In this document: positions 33,722 through 43,396 of the stretch, piece by piece
How the letters are laid out: every line of letters starts with the position of its first letter
Position numbering within the stretch: position 1 is the stretch's first letter
DNA from: Massilia sp. R2A-15
GTDB lineage: Bacteria > Pseudomonadota > Gammaproteobacteria > Burkholderiales > Burkholderiaceae_D
Assembly: GCF_030704305.1 (NCBI RefSeq)
Contig: NZ_CP131935.1
Location: 2,170,001-2,234,000 of the forward strand
Direction: 5' to 3'
DNA: 64,000 bases
Made by a program: the position numbers and the translations under genes
The notes under the pieces: generated by a model
The model's input: only the letters and a program-made list of their open reading frames with translations
Database searches by the model: none
Told to the model about the DNA's origin: nothing

Positions 33722-34921
33722 TCAGAAAAACTGGCGCCACTCTTCCAGCCATCCGGGGAAGGCCGACGCCTCCATCGGACTGGCGATGTGGTAGCCCTGC
33801 GCGTAGGTGCAGCCCAGGCCCTGCAGGAAATCCCAGTCCTCCTTGGTCTCGACGCCGACCGCAACCGACATGCGGTCCAGGCTTTTCGCCAGTCCCAGGC
33901 AGGAACTGAGCACGGTGCCCAGCGCGCGCTTCTTGGACGCGCCGTCGACGAAGCTGCGGTCGATCTTCAGTTCGGAAAACGGAATGCGCGCCAGCAGCTG
34001 CAGGTTCGAGCGCCCGGTGCCGTAGTCGTCGATGGCCAGGCCGTAGCCGGCCATGCGCAGCCGCACCAGCCGCTCGACGAAGCTCGGATCGGTGGTCAGC
34101 ACCGACGATTCGGGCATCTCGAAGGTGATGTAGTCGGGCAGGACGCGATGGCGGCCGACGCAGGCGGCGATCTGCTGCATGAAGGCCGGATGGGCCAGCG
34201 TCTCGGGCGCCAGGTTGATCGAAATCGAGATCGGGATGCCCATGTCGTGGAATCCGCGGCAATGCTCGACCGACTTTTCGATCATGCTCCAGTCGAGGAA
34301 GTCGATGCGGTTGTTCTGCTCGAGCGCGTCGATGAAGGCCGCGGGACCCAGCACGCCATGCTCGGGATGGCGCCAGCGCGCAAACGCTTCGAGGCCCTTG
34401 ACCTGGCCCGTCTCGAGCTCGATCTTGGGCTGGAAGAACGGCTCGAACTGGCGCGCCTGCAGGCCGATGCCGATCTCGGAGAAGCTGAAAGTCGGGCCTT
34501 TCGGCTCGCGCTCGGCCGGCGCCAGCGGCGGCGCATAGTGCGCGAGCAGCGCACCCAGGCGGCTGGCCGACACCGGCCTGGCGATGGCGCCGAGCAGGTC
34601 GAAACCGTAGGCCTGGGCCATGGTCTCGACCGAGAACATCAGGCTGGCCGGCTGGGAGCCGATGACGATCAGGCGCGCGCGGCACTTCATGCCGGCCAGG
34701 GTGCGGATCAGCTCGAGGCCGTCCATGCCGGGCAGCGCGATGTCGATGATCGCCACGTCCACCGTCGGCGTGAACGAATCCTGGAAGCAGCGCAGCGCCG
34801 TGTGCCCGTCCGGCACCTCGGTGACCTGGCTGGCGCCAAGCTGGCCGAGCATCTCCACCAGCGCGGCGCGCTGCGAAGGATCGGCTTCCGCCACCAGAAA
34901 ATGCAAATGCGCGATGTCCAT
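33722..34921 (-). CDS. REC-EAL response regulator with an altered active site
   Basis: Architecture of the RocR type, 399 residues. A receiver domain (1-125, phospho-Asp60 in IIDIALPGMDG) is joined to an EAL domain (155-390). Most cyclic di-GMP phosphodiesterase residues are present: Glu178 in KGLEAFARW, Asn236, Glu268, Asp298-Asp299 in IDDYGTG, Lys319 and Gln375. The usual AEGVE motif reads AVGVE, with Val355 in place of the glutamate that RocR work assigned as the general base. Activity may be lost. It lies upstream of two hybrid kinases in the same direction, plausible partners. Confidence 0.9.
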   Translation of the reverse strand: MDIAHLHFLVAEADPSQRAALVEMLGQLGASQVTEVPDGHTALRCFQDSFTPTVDVAIIDIALPGMDGLELIRTLAGMKCRARLIVIGSQPASLMFSVETMAQAYGFDLLGAIARPVSASRLGALLAHYAPPLAPAEREPKGPTFSFSEIGIGLQARQFEPFFQPKIELETGQVKGLEAFARWRHPEHGVLGPAAFIDALEQNNRIDFLDWSMIEKSVEHCRGFHDMGIPISISINLAPETLAHPAFMQQIAACVGRHRVLPDYITFEMPESSVLTTDPSFVERLVRLRMAGYGLAIDDYGTGRSNLQLLARIPFSELKIDRSFVDGASKKRALGTVLSSCLGLAKSLDRMSVAVGVETKEDWDFLQGLGCTYAQGYHIASPMEASAFPGWLEEWRQFF

Positions 34922-34974
34922 CTCTACTCCCCTTGGCTCCAGATGAAAGATTAACCTAGAGCAACGCTGGTCGT

Positions 34975-35760
34975 CTATGCCTGATTTTGCCGTAGTTGTT
35001 CAAAAAAACACACGGCGGCGCAGGCGGCCACGTTCAGCGACTCGATCTGGCCCAGGTGCGGGATCACCACCTGGTGCGTGGCCAGGGCCAGCAGGTCGTC
35101 GGCCACGCCCTGCCCCTCATGCCCCATCAGCCACGCCACCGGCTGGCGCAGGTCGATGTCGTAAAGGCGCTGCGTGGCGTAGCCGCTGGTAGCCAGCACC
35201 GCCACCTTCGACGCCTTCACCAGTTCGGCCAGGTCGACGTTCTCGAAAATCTCCAGCACGAAGTGGGCGCCCATGGCCGCGCGCAGCACCTTGGGCGACC
35301 AGCAGAACGCCGTGCCGGCACTGCAGTACACCTGGCGGATTCCGGCCGCCGCGGCGCTGCGCAGGATCGAGCCGACGTTGCCGGGATCCTGCAGGTTGTC
35401 GAGCAGGACCGCCGACTGGCTCAGGGCGCCGTCGATGGCGCGCACCGGGGTATCGACCAGGAACATCAGGCCGACGCCGTGTTCCACCTGGGTCACCGCG
35501 TTGTAGAGCGCGTCCGGCAGCGCGGTGACGTGGGCGTGCAGTTCCTCGCAGCGCCGAACGATGGCTTCCACCTCGGGGTTGTGCAGGGCGCCTTCGCTGA
35601 CGATGCACTGGGGCGGCGCGCCGCGCAGCTCCAGCCAGGCCTGGCACAGGTGCACGCCGTCGAGCAGCGTGCGCCCCGCCTTGCGGCGCGCCTGCGAACT
35701 GGTCGCCAGGTGCTTCAGTTCCTTGTACAGCGGGTTGTCGCGCGAGGTGATGTGCTTCAC
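34975..35760 (-). CDS. TrmH/SpoU family RNA 2'-O-methyltransferase
   Basis: A 261-residue SPOUT methyltransferase using S-adenosylmethionine, probably on rRNA or tRNA ribose. An N-terminal substrate-binding domain is followed by the knot motifs [28 protein letters not shown] and [18 protein letters not shown]. The GTG start at 35760 overlaps the rnhB stop (GTGA). It is commonly found after rnhB in this order of bacteria. The target nucleotide is unknown. Confidence 0.93.
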   Translation of the reverse strand: MKHITSRDNPLYKELKHLATSSQARRKAGRTLLDGVHLCQAWLELRGAPPQCIVSEGALHNPEVEAIVRRCEELHAHVTALPDALYNAVTQVEHGVGLMFLVDTPVRAIDGALSQSAVLLDNLQDPGNVGSILRSAAAAGIRQVYCSAGTAFCWSPKVLRAAMGAHFVLEIFENVDLAELVKASKVAVLATSGYATQRLYDIDLRQPVAWLMGHEGQGVADDLLALATHQVVIPHLGQIESLNVAACAAVCFFEQLRQNQA

Positions 35761-36437
35761 GCCTCATCCTCCAGGCTGAAGTCGAGCGGCAGCGTTTCGA
35801 ACCGGATCTCGCCGGCCAGCGCGGCGCGCACCGGCGCGAACGAGCGGCGGTGCACCGGGCAGGCGCCGTGCTCGCGCAGGCGCTCCATGTGCATCCTGGT
35901 GCTGTAGCCCTTGTGCTGGTCGAAGCCGTACTGCGGATACTGCTCGTGCAGGACCACCAGCGCGGCGTCGCGCGCGGTCTTGGCGAGGATGGACGCGGCC
36001 GAAATCGCGTGCACCTTGTCGTCGCCTTCGACGATCGGATGGCAGCGCACCGCCATGACGGGGCTGCGGTTGCCGTCGATCAGGGCGATGGTCGGCGCCG
36101 TGTGCAGCGCTTCGACCGCCCGCTTCATCGCAAGCATGGTGGCGTTGAGGATGTTGATGGCGTCGATCTCTTCGTGCGAACACTCGGCGATCGCCCAGGC
36201 CAGCGCGTACTCCTTGATCTGCGGCGCCAGCTCGCCGCGCCGCTCGGCGGTCAGCTTCTTCGAGTCGCGCAGCCCTTCGATCGGGCGGCGCGGGTCGAGG
36301 ATCACGGCGGCGGCGAACACCGGGCCGGCCAGCGGGCCGCGCCCCGCCTCGTCCACGCCGCAGACAACATCCTCGAGCGTGAACGGGTACTCGGACTTCT
36401 TCAGGCCCGGATAAAAATTGATTTTTCGTTTCGTCAT
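35757..36437 (-). CDS. rnhB: ribonuclease HII
   Basis: It cleaves RNA in RNA-DNA hybrids and removes misincorporated ribonucleotides. The 226-residue product has the catalytic motif [16 protein letters not shown], then [19 protein letters not shown] and [12 protein letters not shown]. The ATG at 36437 ([11 protein letters not shown]) overlaps the lpxB stop by ATGA and gives a normal length; the longer frame upstream lies inside lpxB. Confidence 0.96.
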   Translation of the reverse strand: MTKRKINFYPGLKKSEYPFTLEDVVCGVDEAGRGPLAGPVFAAAVILDPRRPIEGLRDSKKLTAERRGELAPQIKEYALAWAIAECSHEEIDAINILNATMLAMKRAVEALHTAPTIALIDGNRSPVMAVRCHPIVEGDDKVHAISAASILAKTARDAALVVLHEQYPQYGFDQHKGYSTRMHMERLREHGACPVHRRSFAPVRAALAGEIRFETLPLDFSLEDEA

Positions 36438-37600
36438 GATGAATGTGGTGCCTCGATGATGCGCATGACGGCGGCAGCGCTTTCCTGCGCGCTGTTGCGC
36501 AGCAGGCTGTGATGCATGTCGGTGAAGCGCTGCACCAGCCGCAGGCGGCCGGGCGCGTCGTTCAGTTGCTGCCATACCGCGTCGGCCAGCGCCTGCGGCG
36601 TGGCGGCGTTCTGCAGCAGTTCGGGCACGAGAAACTCGCGCGCCAGTATGTTCGGCAGGCCGATCCAGGGCTGGTAGCCCATGTGGCGCATGATCTGCCA
36701 GGACGCCGCCATCACCTTGTAGGCGATCACCATCGGCTTCTTGAACAGCGCCACTTCCAGCGTCGCCGTGCCGGACGCCACCAGCACCGCGTCGGCCGCG
36801 CAGATCGCCGTGTGCGACTGGCCGTCGGTCAGCATGATCTCGACGTCGGCCAGGCCCGCCCTGGCGACCAGTTCCTTGAAGTAGGCGCGCTGGCGTTCGC
36901 CGGCCATCGGCACGACGAATTTGAGTTGCGGGTCGCGCGCGGCGAGCAGCTTGACCGCGCCGACAAAAGGCTCGGCCAGGTATTTCAGCTCGCCCATGCG
37001 GCTGCCCGGCATCACCGTGACCACGCGGGCGCCGGCGTCGATGCCGAGCGCGCGCCGCGCCGCGGCCTGGTCCGGCTGCAGCGGGATCATCTCGGCCAGC
37101 GGATGGCCGATGTAGGTGACCGGCACGCCGGCCTGCCGGTAGATCTCTTCCTCGAACGGGAAGATCACCAGCATGTGCGACACCGCCTTCTGGATCTTCT
37201 TGATGCGCCCGCCCCGCCAGGCCCAGATCTGCGGGCTGACGAAGTGCACGGTGGGGATGCCCGCATCTTTGAGCTGCATCTCCAGGCCGAGGTTAAAGCC
37301 GGGATAGTCGGCGCCGATGAACACCGCCGGCCGCTCGGCCAGCAGACGGTCGCGCAGCGCGTTCTGGATGCCCTTGATCTCGCGGTAGCGGGGAATGACT
37401 TCGAACAGGCCGCGCACCGTCAGCGTGTCCATCGGCAGGTCGGACACGAAGCCCTGCTCGATCATGCGCGGCCCGCCGATGCCGTGGAAACGCGCATCGG
37501 GCAGGTGCGGGCGCAGGCCGGCCAGCAGGCGCCCGGCAAGCATGTCGCCGGACACCTCGCCGGCGACGAGCGCTACCGAAATGTCAGCGGACGATGCCAC
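36434..37600 (-). CDS. lpxB: lipid-A-disaccharide synthase
   Basis: It joins UDP-diacylglucosamine and lipid X to the lipid A disaccharide. About 388 residues with [53 protein letters not shown] and [20 protein letters not shown]. The GTG at 37600 is preferred: the family begins close to VALVAGE, GGAAG lies upstream, and it overlaps only the last 17 bases of lpxA. Confidence 0.95.
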   Translation of the reverse strand: MASSADISVALVAGEVSGDMLAGRLLAGLRPHLPDARFHGIGGPRMIEQGFVSDLPMDTLTVRGLFEVIPRYREIKGIQNALRDRLLAERPAVFIGADYPGFNLGLEMQLKDAGIPTVHFVSPQIWAWRGGRIKKIQKAVSHMLVIFPFEEEIYRQAGVPVTYIGHPLAEMIPLQPDQAAARRALGIDAGARVVTVMPGSRMGELKYLAEPFVGAVKLLAARDPQLKFVVPMAGERQRAYFKELVARAGLADVEIMLTDGQSHTAICAADAVLVASGTATLEVALFKKPMVIAYKVMAASWQIMRHMGYQPWIGLPNILAREFLVPELLQNAATPQALADAVWQQLNDAPGRLRLVQRFTDMHHSLLRNSAQESAAAVMRIIEAPHSS

Positions 37601-38372
37601 GGGTCGCGCTTCCAAGGAACTCGCGGAAGGCGCGCAGTTCCGGCGCGACGTCCGCATTGGCCGCTTCCTGCTCGGCCAGCGCGGCCTTGGCTTCCTCCAG
37701 CGACAGGCCGGAACGGTAGATGGTCTTGTAGGCGCCGCGGATGGCGTCGATCTGCGGACGCGAAAAGCCGCGCCGCTTCATGCCTTCGATGTTCACGCCG
37801 CGCGCGCCGGCCGGATTGCCCGACACCAGCACGAACGGCGGCACGTCCTGGGTCAGGCTGGTGTACATGCCGATGAAGGCATGGGCGCCGATCTTGCAGA
37901 ACTGGTGCACGCCGGCGTAGCCCGACAGGATCGCCCAGTCGCCCACTTCGACGTGGCCCGCCAGCTGGGCGTTGTTCGAGAAGATGGTGTTGCTGCCGAC
38001 CTGGCAGTCGTGCGCCAGGTGGACGTAGGCCGAGATCCAGTTGTCGTTGCCGAGCCGGGTCACGCCGGCGTCCTGCGCGGTGCCGAGGTTGAAGGTGCAG
38101 AACTCGCGCACGGTGTTGCGGTGGCCAACCTCGAGGCGGGTCGGCTCGCCCGCCCACTTCTTGTCCTGCGGCGCCGCGCCGATCGAGGAGAACTGGAAGA
38201 ACTTGTTGTCCTCGCCGATCGTCGTGTGGCCTTCGATGACCACGTGCGGCCCGACCACGGTGCGCGCGCCGATCGACACGTTCGGCCCGATGATCGAGTA
38301 CGGGCCGACTTCGACCGTGCTGTCGAGCTGGGCCTTCGGGTCGACGATGGCGCTTGGATGAATCAATGCCAT
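37584..38372 (-). CDS. lpxA: UDP-N-acetylglucosamine acyltransferase
   Basis: First step of lipid A synthesis: transfer of 3-hydroxyacyl from ACP to UDP-GlcNAc. The 262-residue left-handed beta-helix protein has hexapeptide repeats (IGPNVSIGARTVVGPHVVI), the catalytic His motif VHLAHDC and the C-terminal helices. It begins one base before the fabZ stop region. Length and motifs are typical. Confidence 0.97.
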   Translation of the reverse strand: MALIHPSAIVDPKAQLDSTVEVGPYSIIGPNVSIGARTVVGPHVVIEGHTTIGEDNKFFQFSSIGAAPQDKKWAGEPTRLEVGHRNTVREFCTFNLGTAQDAGVTRLGNDNWISAYVHLAHDCQVGSNTIFSNNAQLAGHVEVGDWAILSGYAGVHQFCKIGAHAFIGMYTSLTQDVPPFVLVSGNPAGARGVNIEGMKRRGFSRPQIDAIRGAYKTIYRSGLSLEEAKAALAEQEAANADVAPELRAFREFLGSATRGIVR

Positions 38373-38373
38373 G

Positions 38374-38862
38374 TTACTGTCCCGCCGCCTTGCTCGCGTC
38401 GTCGGTGGCGCGGATGGTGCACATCAGTTCCGCTTCCAGCGCGACCGCGCCGTCGACCGATCCGACCGCCTTGTACTTCCAGATGCCGCGCGACACGCGC
38501 AGGATCTCGACGTCCATCTTGAGCTGGTCGCCAGGGCCCACCGGGCGCTTGAAGCGCGCGTTGTCGATGCCGACGAAATACACCACCGAGTTCTCGTCGG
38601 GCTGCACGCCCATGGTCAGGAACGACAGGATCGCGGCGGTCTGCGCCAGCGCTTCGATCATCAGCACGCCCGGCATGACCGGCTTGTGCGGGAAGTGGCC
38701 GTTGAAGAATTCTTCGTTGACGGTGACGTTCTTGATCGCGGTGATCGACTTGTTCGCTTCCCAGGTGAGCACGCGGTCCACCAGCAGCAGCGGATAACGG
38801 TGCGGCAGCAGCGCCTTGATCTGGCAAATGTCGAGGGTCTTGTTTTCGGTGGTCGTGGTCAT
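38374..38862 (-). CDS. fabZ: 3-hydroxyacyl-ACP dehydratase FabZ
   Basis: It dehydrates 3-hydroxyacyl-ACP in fatty acid elongation. The 162-residue hot-dog fold protein has [15 protein letters not shown], the catalytic [21 protein letters not shown] in two parts, and [16 protein letters not shown] [13 protein letters not shown]. It overlaps lpxD by ATGA and is followed directly by lpxA, the standard order. Confidence 0.97.
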   Translation of the reverse strand: MTTTTENKTLDICQIKALLPHRYPLLLVDRVLTWEANKSITAIKNVTVNEEFFNGHFPHKPVMPGVLMIEALAQTAAILSFLTMGVQPDENSVVYFVGIDNARFKRPVGPGDQLKMDVEILRVSRGIWKYKAVGSVDGAVALEAELMCTIRATDDASKAAGQ

Positions 38863-39908
38863 GATTTGTCTGTCAGTGTTTTGATTGTTTTTTCCAGCGC
38901 GCGGATTTTATCCCGCATGGAAGCCAGATTGCGAACGATTGCCGCACTTTTTTCCCACTCGGCGTTTTTCGCCAGCGGATAAAAACCCGTGTACTGCCCC
39001 GCTTCGAGGATCGAGCGCGAGACCATGCTGCCCGACGAGATGTGCACCCGGTCGGCGATGGTCAGGTGGCCCAGCACCATCGCCGCACCGCCGAAGGTGC
39101 AGTACTTGCCAATCTTGGCGCTGCCGGCCACGCCGACGCAGCCAGCCATCGCCGTGTGCGCGCCGATGTGGCAGTTGTGGCCGATCTGGATCTGGTTGTC
39201 GAGCTTGACGCCGTCCTCGATGATGGTGTCGGCCAGCGCGCCGCGGTCGATGGTGGTGTTGGCGCCGATGTCGACGTCGTCGCCGATGATCACGCGGCCG
39301 GTCTGCGGAATCTTGATGTAGACGCCGCCCTCGTTGGCGAAGCCGAAGCCGTCGGTGCCGATCACGGCGCCCGAATGGATGATGCCGCGCTTGCCGATTT
39401 CGCAGCGCGCGTGGAAGGTCGCGTTGGCGAACAGATGGGTGCCCTCGCCGATCACCGCGCCCTTGCCGATGAAGCAGCCGGCCTCGATCACGGCGCCAGC
39501 CTTGATAACGGCGCCGTCCAGGATGGTCACGTGCGGCCCGACGTGCGCGCTCGGGTCCACTTGCGCGCTGGCCGCCACGCTGGCGCTCGGGTCGATGCCC
39601 GGCAGAGACGCCACTTCGTCCAGCGCCGCGAAATACTGCGCGGCGCGGGCGAAATACACGTAGGGATTATTCGTGACGATGCGCGCGCCGGTGTACGAGG
39701 CGGCGACGAATTCGTCGTCGGCGCCCGACACGATCAGCGCGGCCGCGCCGCTCGATGCCGCCTGCGCGCGCAATTTGCTGTTGGAGAGGAAGCTGATGTG
39801 ATCGGCCCCGGCGTCCGCCAATGGGGCGATCCCGCTCACTTCGAGGTTCGGGTCTCCCACCAGCTGGCCGCCCAAGCGTTCGACCAATTCACCTAGTCGC
39901 GTGCCCAT
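38859..39908 (-). CDS. lpxD: UDP-3-O-acyl-glucosamine N-acyltransferase
   Basis: Third step of lipid A synthesis. About 349 residues: an N-terminal uridine-binding domain ([18 protein letters not shown]), a long hexapeptide beta-helix ([30 protein letters not shown]) with the catalytic [11 protein letters not shown], and a C-terminal helix. The ATG at 39908 gives the usual family length; a TTG further upstream is unlikely. Confidence 0.96.
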   Translation of the reverse strand: MGTRLGELVERLGGQLVGDPNLEVSGIAPLADAGADHISFLSNSKLRAQAASSGAAALIVSGADDEFVAASYTGARIVTNNPYVYFARAAQYFAALDEVASLPGIDPSASVAASAQVDPSAHVGPHVTILDGAVIKAGAVIEAGCFIGKGAVIGEGTHLFANATFHARCEIGKRGIIHSGAVIGTDGFGFANEGGVYIKIPQTGRVIIGDDVDIGANTTIDRGALADTIIEDGVKLDNQIQIGHNCHIGAHTAMAGCVGVAGSAKIGKYCTFGGAAMVLGHLTIADRVHISSGSMVSRSILEAGQYTGFYPLAKNAEWEKSAAIVRNLASMRDKIRALEKTIKTLTDKS

Positions 39909-39938
39909 CTGGTTGTCCGTTCGATGTCTGGTCAAGCG

Positions 39939-40445
39939 CTATTTGTCGAGCTGCTTGATGATGTTGTCGGTGATGTCCACTCCCGGCCGCGCCCACAGCA
40001 CGTCCCGGAACAGGACCACGTCGATTTTTTCCTGTTCGGCGAACCGGCCGATCAGCGCATGCGCCTTCGCGGTGATCAGTTCGCGCTCTTCATTCTTGCG
40101 CTGCTGCAGGTCGTCGCGATAGGCGATCTCCTTGCGCCGCGCTTCCTTGTCGAGGTCGAGCAGTTCGCGCCGGCGCCGCGTGCGTTCCGGCTCGGACAGA
40201 GACGCCTCGTCGGCATCGTACTGCTCCGACAGCTTGCGCAGCCGCGCCACCATTTCCGCGTTCGCCTTCGCGCGCCCGGAAAACTCCGCCGCGATGCGGG
40301 CGTCGGCCGCCTTGGCCTGTTTCGTTTCCGAGTACAGCCGCTCCGGGGCGACGTAGGCCACGCGTGCCGGACCGCCCTGTGCGTGCGCCGCGGCCGCCAA
40401 TGCCAGCAACCCCAGCGCGCTCCATCTGATTCTGAAAAGTGTCAC
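39939..40445 (-). CDS. OmpH/Skp family periplasmic chaperone, second copy
   Basis: A 168-residue precursor with signal peptide ending AHAQ and the Skp-type helical arms (rich in R, K, E). It starts RVAYVAPERLYSETKQAKAADARI and ends VDITDNIIKQLDK. Skp binds unfolded outer-membrane proteins on the way to BamA. The GTG start lies three bases after the stop of a homologous upstream gene. The two copies share the same N- and C-terminal patterns and look like a tandem duplication. Confidence 0.9.
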   Translation of the reverse strand: MTLFRIRWSALGLLALAAAAHAQGGPARVAYVAPERLYSETKQAKAADARIAAEFSGRAKANAEMVARLRKLSEQYDADEASLSEPERTRRRRELLDLDKEARRKEIAYRDDLQQRKNEERELITAKAHALIGRFAEQEKIDVVLFRDVLWARPGVDITDNIIKQLDK

Positions 40446-40448
40446 GTA

Positions 40449-40964
40449 TTATTTGTCGAGCAGCTTGATGATCTTGTCGGTGATGTCGATGCGCGGGCTG
40501 GTCCAGGCCGACTCCTGCAGCACCACGTCGAGGTGATCCTGCTCGGCGATCTGTTCGATCAGCTTGTAGGCTTTTTGCGCGATGTTGGCGCGCTCTTCGC
40601 TTTTACGCTGCAGCAGGTCCTCGTTGAACTCGCGCTGGGTGCGCTGGACATCCTTCTCCAGATCGGCCACTTCGCGATAGCGCCGCGTGCGCTCTGGCTC
40701 GACCAGGTTCGGTGCGTCGGCGTCGAGCTTTTCCGACAGCGCCTTCAGGCGCGCCAGCATGTCGCGGTTGGCCTTCTGGCGCTTCGAGAACTCCGCTTCG
40801 ATCTTGGCGTCGGCCGCTTTCGCCAGCTTGGAGTCGGTCATCAGGCGCTCGGTGAAGACGAAGCCGATGCGGCTCGGCGCGTTCTGCGCCTGGGCCAGCG
40901 AACATGCGCACAAGGCCGCCATGGCGAGCGTCCTGGGCAGCAAGGCAGTCACAGTTTTCAACAT
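40449..40964 (-). CDS. OmpH/Skp family periplasmic chaperone, first copy
   Basis: A 171-residue precursor: signal peptide ending LAQAQ, then RIGFVFTERLMTDSKLAKAADAKIE, a long coiled-coil middle and the ending IDITDKIIKLLDK. It follows bamA by about 40 bases, the usual position of skp. It is paralogous to the next gene downstream. Confidence 0.92.
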   Translation of the reverse strand: MLKTVTALLPRTLAMAALCACSLAQAQNAPSRIGFVFTERLMTDSKLAKAADAKIEAEFSKRQKANRDMLARLKALSEKLDADAPNLVEPERTRRYREVADLEKDVQRTQREFNEDLLQRKSEERANIAQKAYKLIEQIAEQDHLDVVLQESAWTSPRIDITDKIIKLLDK

Positions 40965-41006
40965 AATTCTCCGCTATCTCGGTAGTCTACTGGCGACAGG
41001 CATCGA

Positions 41007-43343
41007 TCAGAAACCGGTACCCATCTGGAACTGGAAGCGCTCAATGCGGTCGAGGTACTTCTCATTCAAGGGCTTAGCATAACTCAACTTCAGCGGGCCC
41101 ACCGGCGAGATCCAGGAGATGCCCAGGCCGGCCGAGTAACGCAACTCGGACAGGCGCATCTTCTGGTTTTCCTGGTACACCTGGCCGGCGTCGAAGAAGC
41201 CGAACCAGCGCAGGCTCTTGTCAGGACCGCCGCCCGGGAACGGCATCTGCAGTTCGGTATTGGCGATCAGGCGCTTGGCGCCGCCCAGCGCGTCGCCGAA
41301 GTTCGGGTCCACCACGCCCAGCGAGGAGCTGGTGTAGCCGCGCACCGAGCCGATGCCGCCGCCGTAGAAGTTCTTGAAGACCGGGTAGCTGGTGCCGCGG
41401 ATGCCGTGGCCGTAATCGAACTCGCCCTTGAGCGCCAGGGTGACCATGCGCGTGAGCGGACGGTACCACTGCTGCTCGTAGACCGCGCGGTAGTACTTCG
41501 AGTTGCCGACCAGGTCGAGCTCGAGGTTGGCGCGCTGGAAGCGGCCGATCGTCGGGGTGATCGCGCTGTCGCGGCTGTCGCGCGCCCAGGCGGCCGTCAG
41601 CGGCAGCGAATTGGTGGTGGCAGAGCCGACACCGCCCGGGATGTGGGCGAACTTCTCCACGTAGTCCCGGTAGCGCTGCGGGCTCGAGCTGTCGGTCTCG
41701 ATGGTGGTGCGCTCGACGCCGGCGCCGAAGAACACGGTGTCGGTTTCCGAGAACGGCACGCCGAAGCTCATGCGCCCGCCGGTCTGCTTGACGGTGAAGC
41801 TGCCGGTGTTGAGCGCCGGCGGACGCGTCGTGCGCAGGTACACCTCGAACGAGCGCGACACGCCGTCGTCGGTGAAGTACGGATTGGTCTGCGAGAACGC
41901 GATGGTGCGGCTGTAGCGGCTGGTGTTCAGTTCGATGCCGACGGTGTTGCCGCTGCCGGCGAAGTTGGCCTGCTGGATCGACGCGGTGAAGGTGAACTTC
42001 TCGGCCTGCGAGAACGCGCCGCCGATCATGAAGTTACCGGTCGGCTTTTCGGTCACGGTCAGGTTGATGTCGACCTGGTCGGACGTGCCCTGGGCTTCCG
42101 GCGTGTCCACCGTGACGTCCTTGAAGTAGCCGAGGCGGTCGACGCGGTCGCGCGAGAGCTTGATCTTGTTGCCGTCGTACCAGGAGCCCTCGAACTGCCG
42201 GAACTCGCGGCGGATCACTTCGTCGCGCGTGGTGGTGTTGCCGACGATGTTCATGTGGCGCACGTAGGCGCGCTTGCCCGGATCGATGAAGAAGGTGAAG
42301 GCGACCTGGCGCTTTTCGCGGTCGATTTCCGGATTCGCGTTGACGTTGGCGAAGGCGTAGCCGAAGGTGCCGAGGCGGTCCGAGATGCGCTTGTTCGATT
42401 CGGTCAGAAGCTCGCCCGAATAGGTCGAGCCGGGCTTGAGCAGCAGCAGCGACTTCAGCTCCTCCTCGCGGCCGAACATCTCGCCATCGAGCTTGACGCC
42501 GGAGACGGTGTACTTCTCGCCTTCGGTGATGTTGATCGTCAGGTAGATGTCCTTCTTGTCGGGCGTGATCGAGACCTGGGTCGATTCGATGTTTACTTCG
42601 AGGTAGCCGCGGTTCAGGTAGAACGACTTGAGCGCCTCGATGTCGCCGGTCAGCTTGGTCTTCGAATACTGGTCGGCCTTCGAGTACCAGGTGAACCAGC
42701 CGGACGTCGACAGCGCCATCGTCTCGCGCAGTTCCTTGTCCGTGAAGTGCTTGTTGCCGACGATGTTGATGCCCTTGATGCGCGCGATGTCGCCTTCGTC
42801 CACGTTGAACATGACGGTGACGCGGTTGCGCTCGATCGGGGTCACGGTGGTGGTGATCTTGACGCCGTACAGGCCGTGCGACAGGTACTGGCGCTTGAGC
42901 TCCTGCTCGGCGCGGTCGACCGAGGCCTTGTCGAAGATCTTCGCTTCGCCGACGCCGATTTCCTTGAGCGCCTTGATCAGCACGTCCTTCTCGAATTCCT
43001 TGGTGCCGGTGAAGTCGACCGTGGAGATGGCCGGCCGTTCTTCGACCAGCACGACCAGCACGCCGTTCTCTTCTTCCAGGCGCACGTCCTTGAAAAAGCC
43101 GGTGGCGTACAGCGCCTTGATGGCGGTGATGCTCTTTTCATCGTCGAAGGTTTCGCCCACGCGGACCGGCAGGTAGCTGAACACGGTGCCAGCTTCGGTA
43201 CGCTGGATCCCTTCGACACGGATGTCCTTGACGACAAACGGATTGACTGCAAGTGCATGGCCGGCGCACAGGGCCAGGGCGGCGGCGCCGATCAAACTGC
43301 GGCGAAAGAATGGCAGGGCAAAACGATCTGAATGTAATTTCAT
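41007..43343 (-). CDS. bamA: outer-membrane protein assembly factor BamA
   Basis: Core of the BAM complex that inserts beta-barrel proteins. About 778 residues: a signal peptide (ending HALA), five POTRA domains (first VKDIRVEGIQRTEAGTVFSY), and a C-terminal barrel with FYGGGIGSVRGYTSSSLG carrying the conserved VRGF/Y-type motif. It ends in Phe (MGTGF) as barrel proteins do. The ATG at 43343 lacks a clear ribosome site. It lies between rseP and skp, the standard order. Confidence 0.97.
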   Translation of the reverse strand: MKLHSDRFALPFFRRSLIGAAALALCAGHALAVNPFVVKDIRVEGIQRTEAGTVFSYLPVRVGETFDDEKSITAIKALYATGFFKDVRLEEENGVLVVLVEERPAISTVDFTGTKEFEKDVLIKALKEIGVGEAKIFDKASVDRAEQELKRQYLSHGLYGVKITTTVTPIERNRVTVMFNVDEGDIARIKGINIVGNKHFTDKELRETMALSTSGWFTWYSKADQYSKTKLTGDIEALKSFYLNRGYLEVNIESTQVSITPDKKDIYLTINITEGEKYTVSGVKLDGEMFGREEELKSLLLLKPGSTYSGELLTESNKRISDRLGTFGYAFANVNANPEIDREKRQVAFTFFIDPGKRAYVRHMNIVGNTTTRDEVIRREFRQFEGSWYDGNKIKLSRDRVDRLGYFKDVTVDTPEAQGTSDQVDINLTVTEKPTGNFMIGGAFSQAEKFTFTASIQQANFAGSGNTVGIELNTSRYSRTIAFSQTNPYFTDDGVSRSFEVYLRTTRPPALNTGSFTVKQTGGRMSFGVPFSETDTVFFGAGVERTTIETDSSSPQRYRDYVEKFAHIPGGVGSATTNSLPLTAAWARDSRDSAITPTIGRFQRANLELDLVGNSKYYRAVYEQQWYRPLTRMVTLALKGEFDYGHGIRGTSYPVFKNFYGGGIGSVRGYTSSSLGVVDPNFGDALGGAKRLIANTELQMPFPGGGPDKSLRWFGFFDAGQVYQENQKMRLSELRYSAGLGISWISPVGPLKLSYAKPLNEKYLDRIERFQFQMGTGF

Positions 43344-43396
43344 TGGCAAAATCAATGGTCAATCATAAGACAACACACATGTTCGAAAGACGCCGG

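Noticed and set aside
41406..43331. Open frame of 641 codons opposite bamA
   Set aside because: Antisense to bamA, no recognisable domain, and typical shadow composition rich in Val, Asp and Arg.
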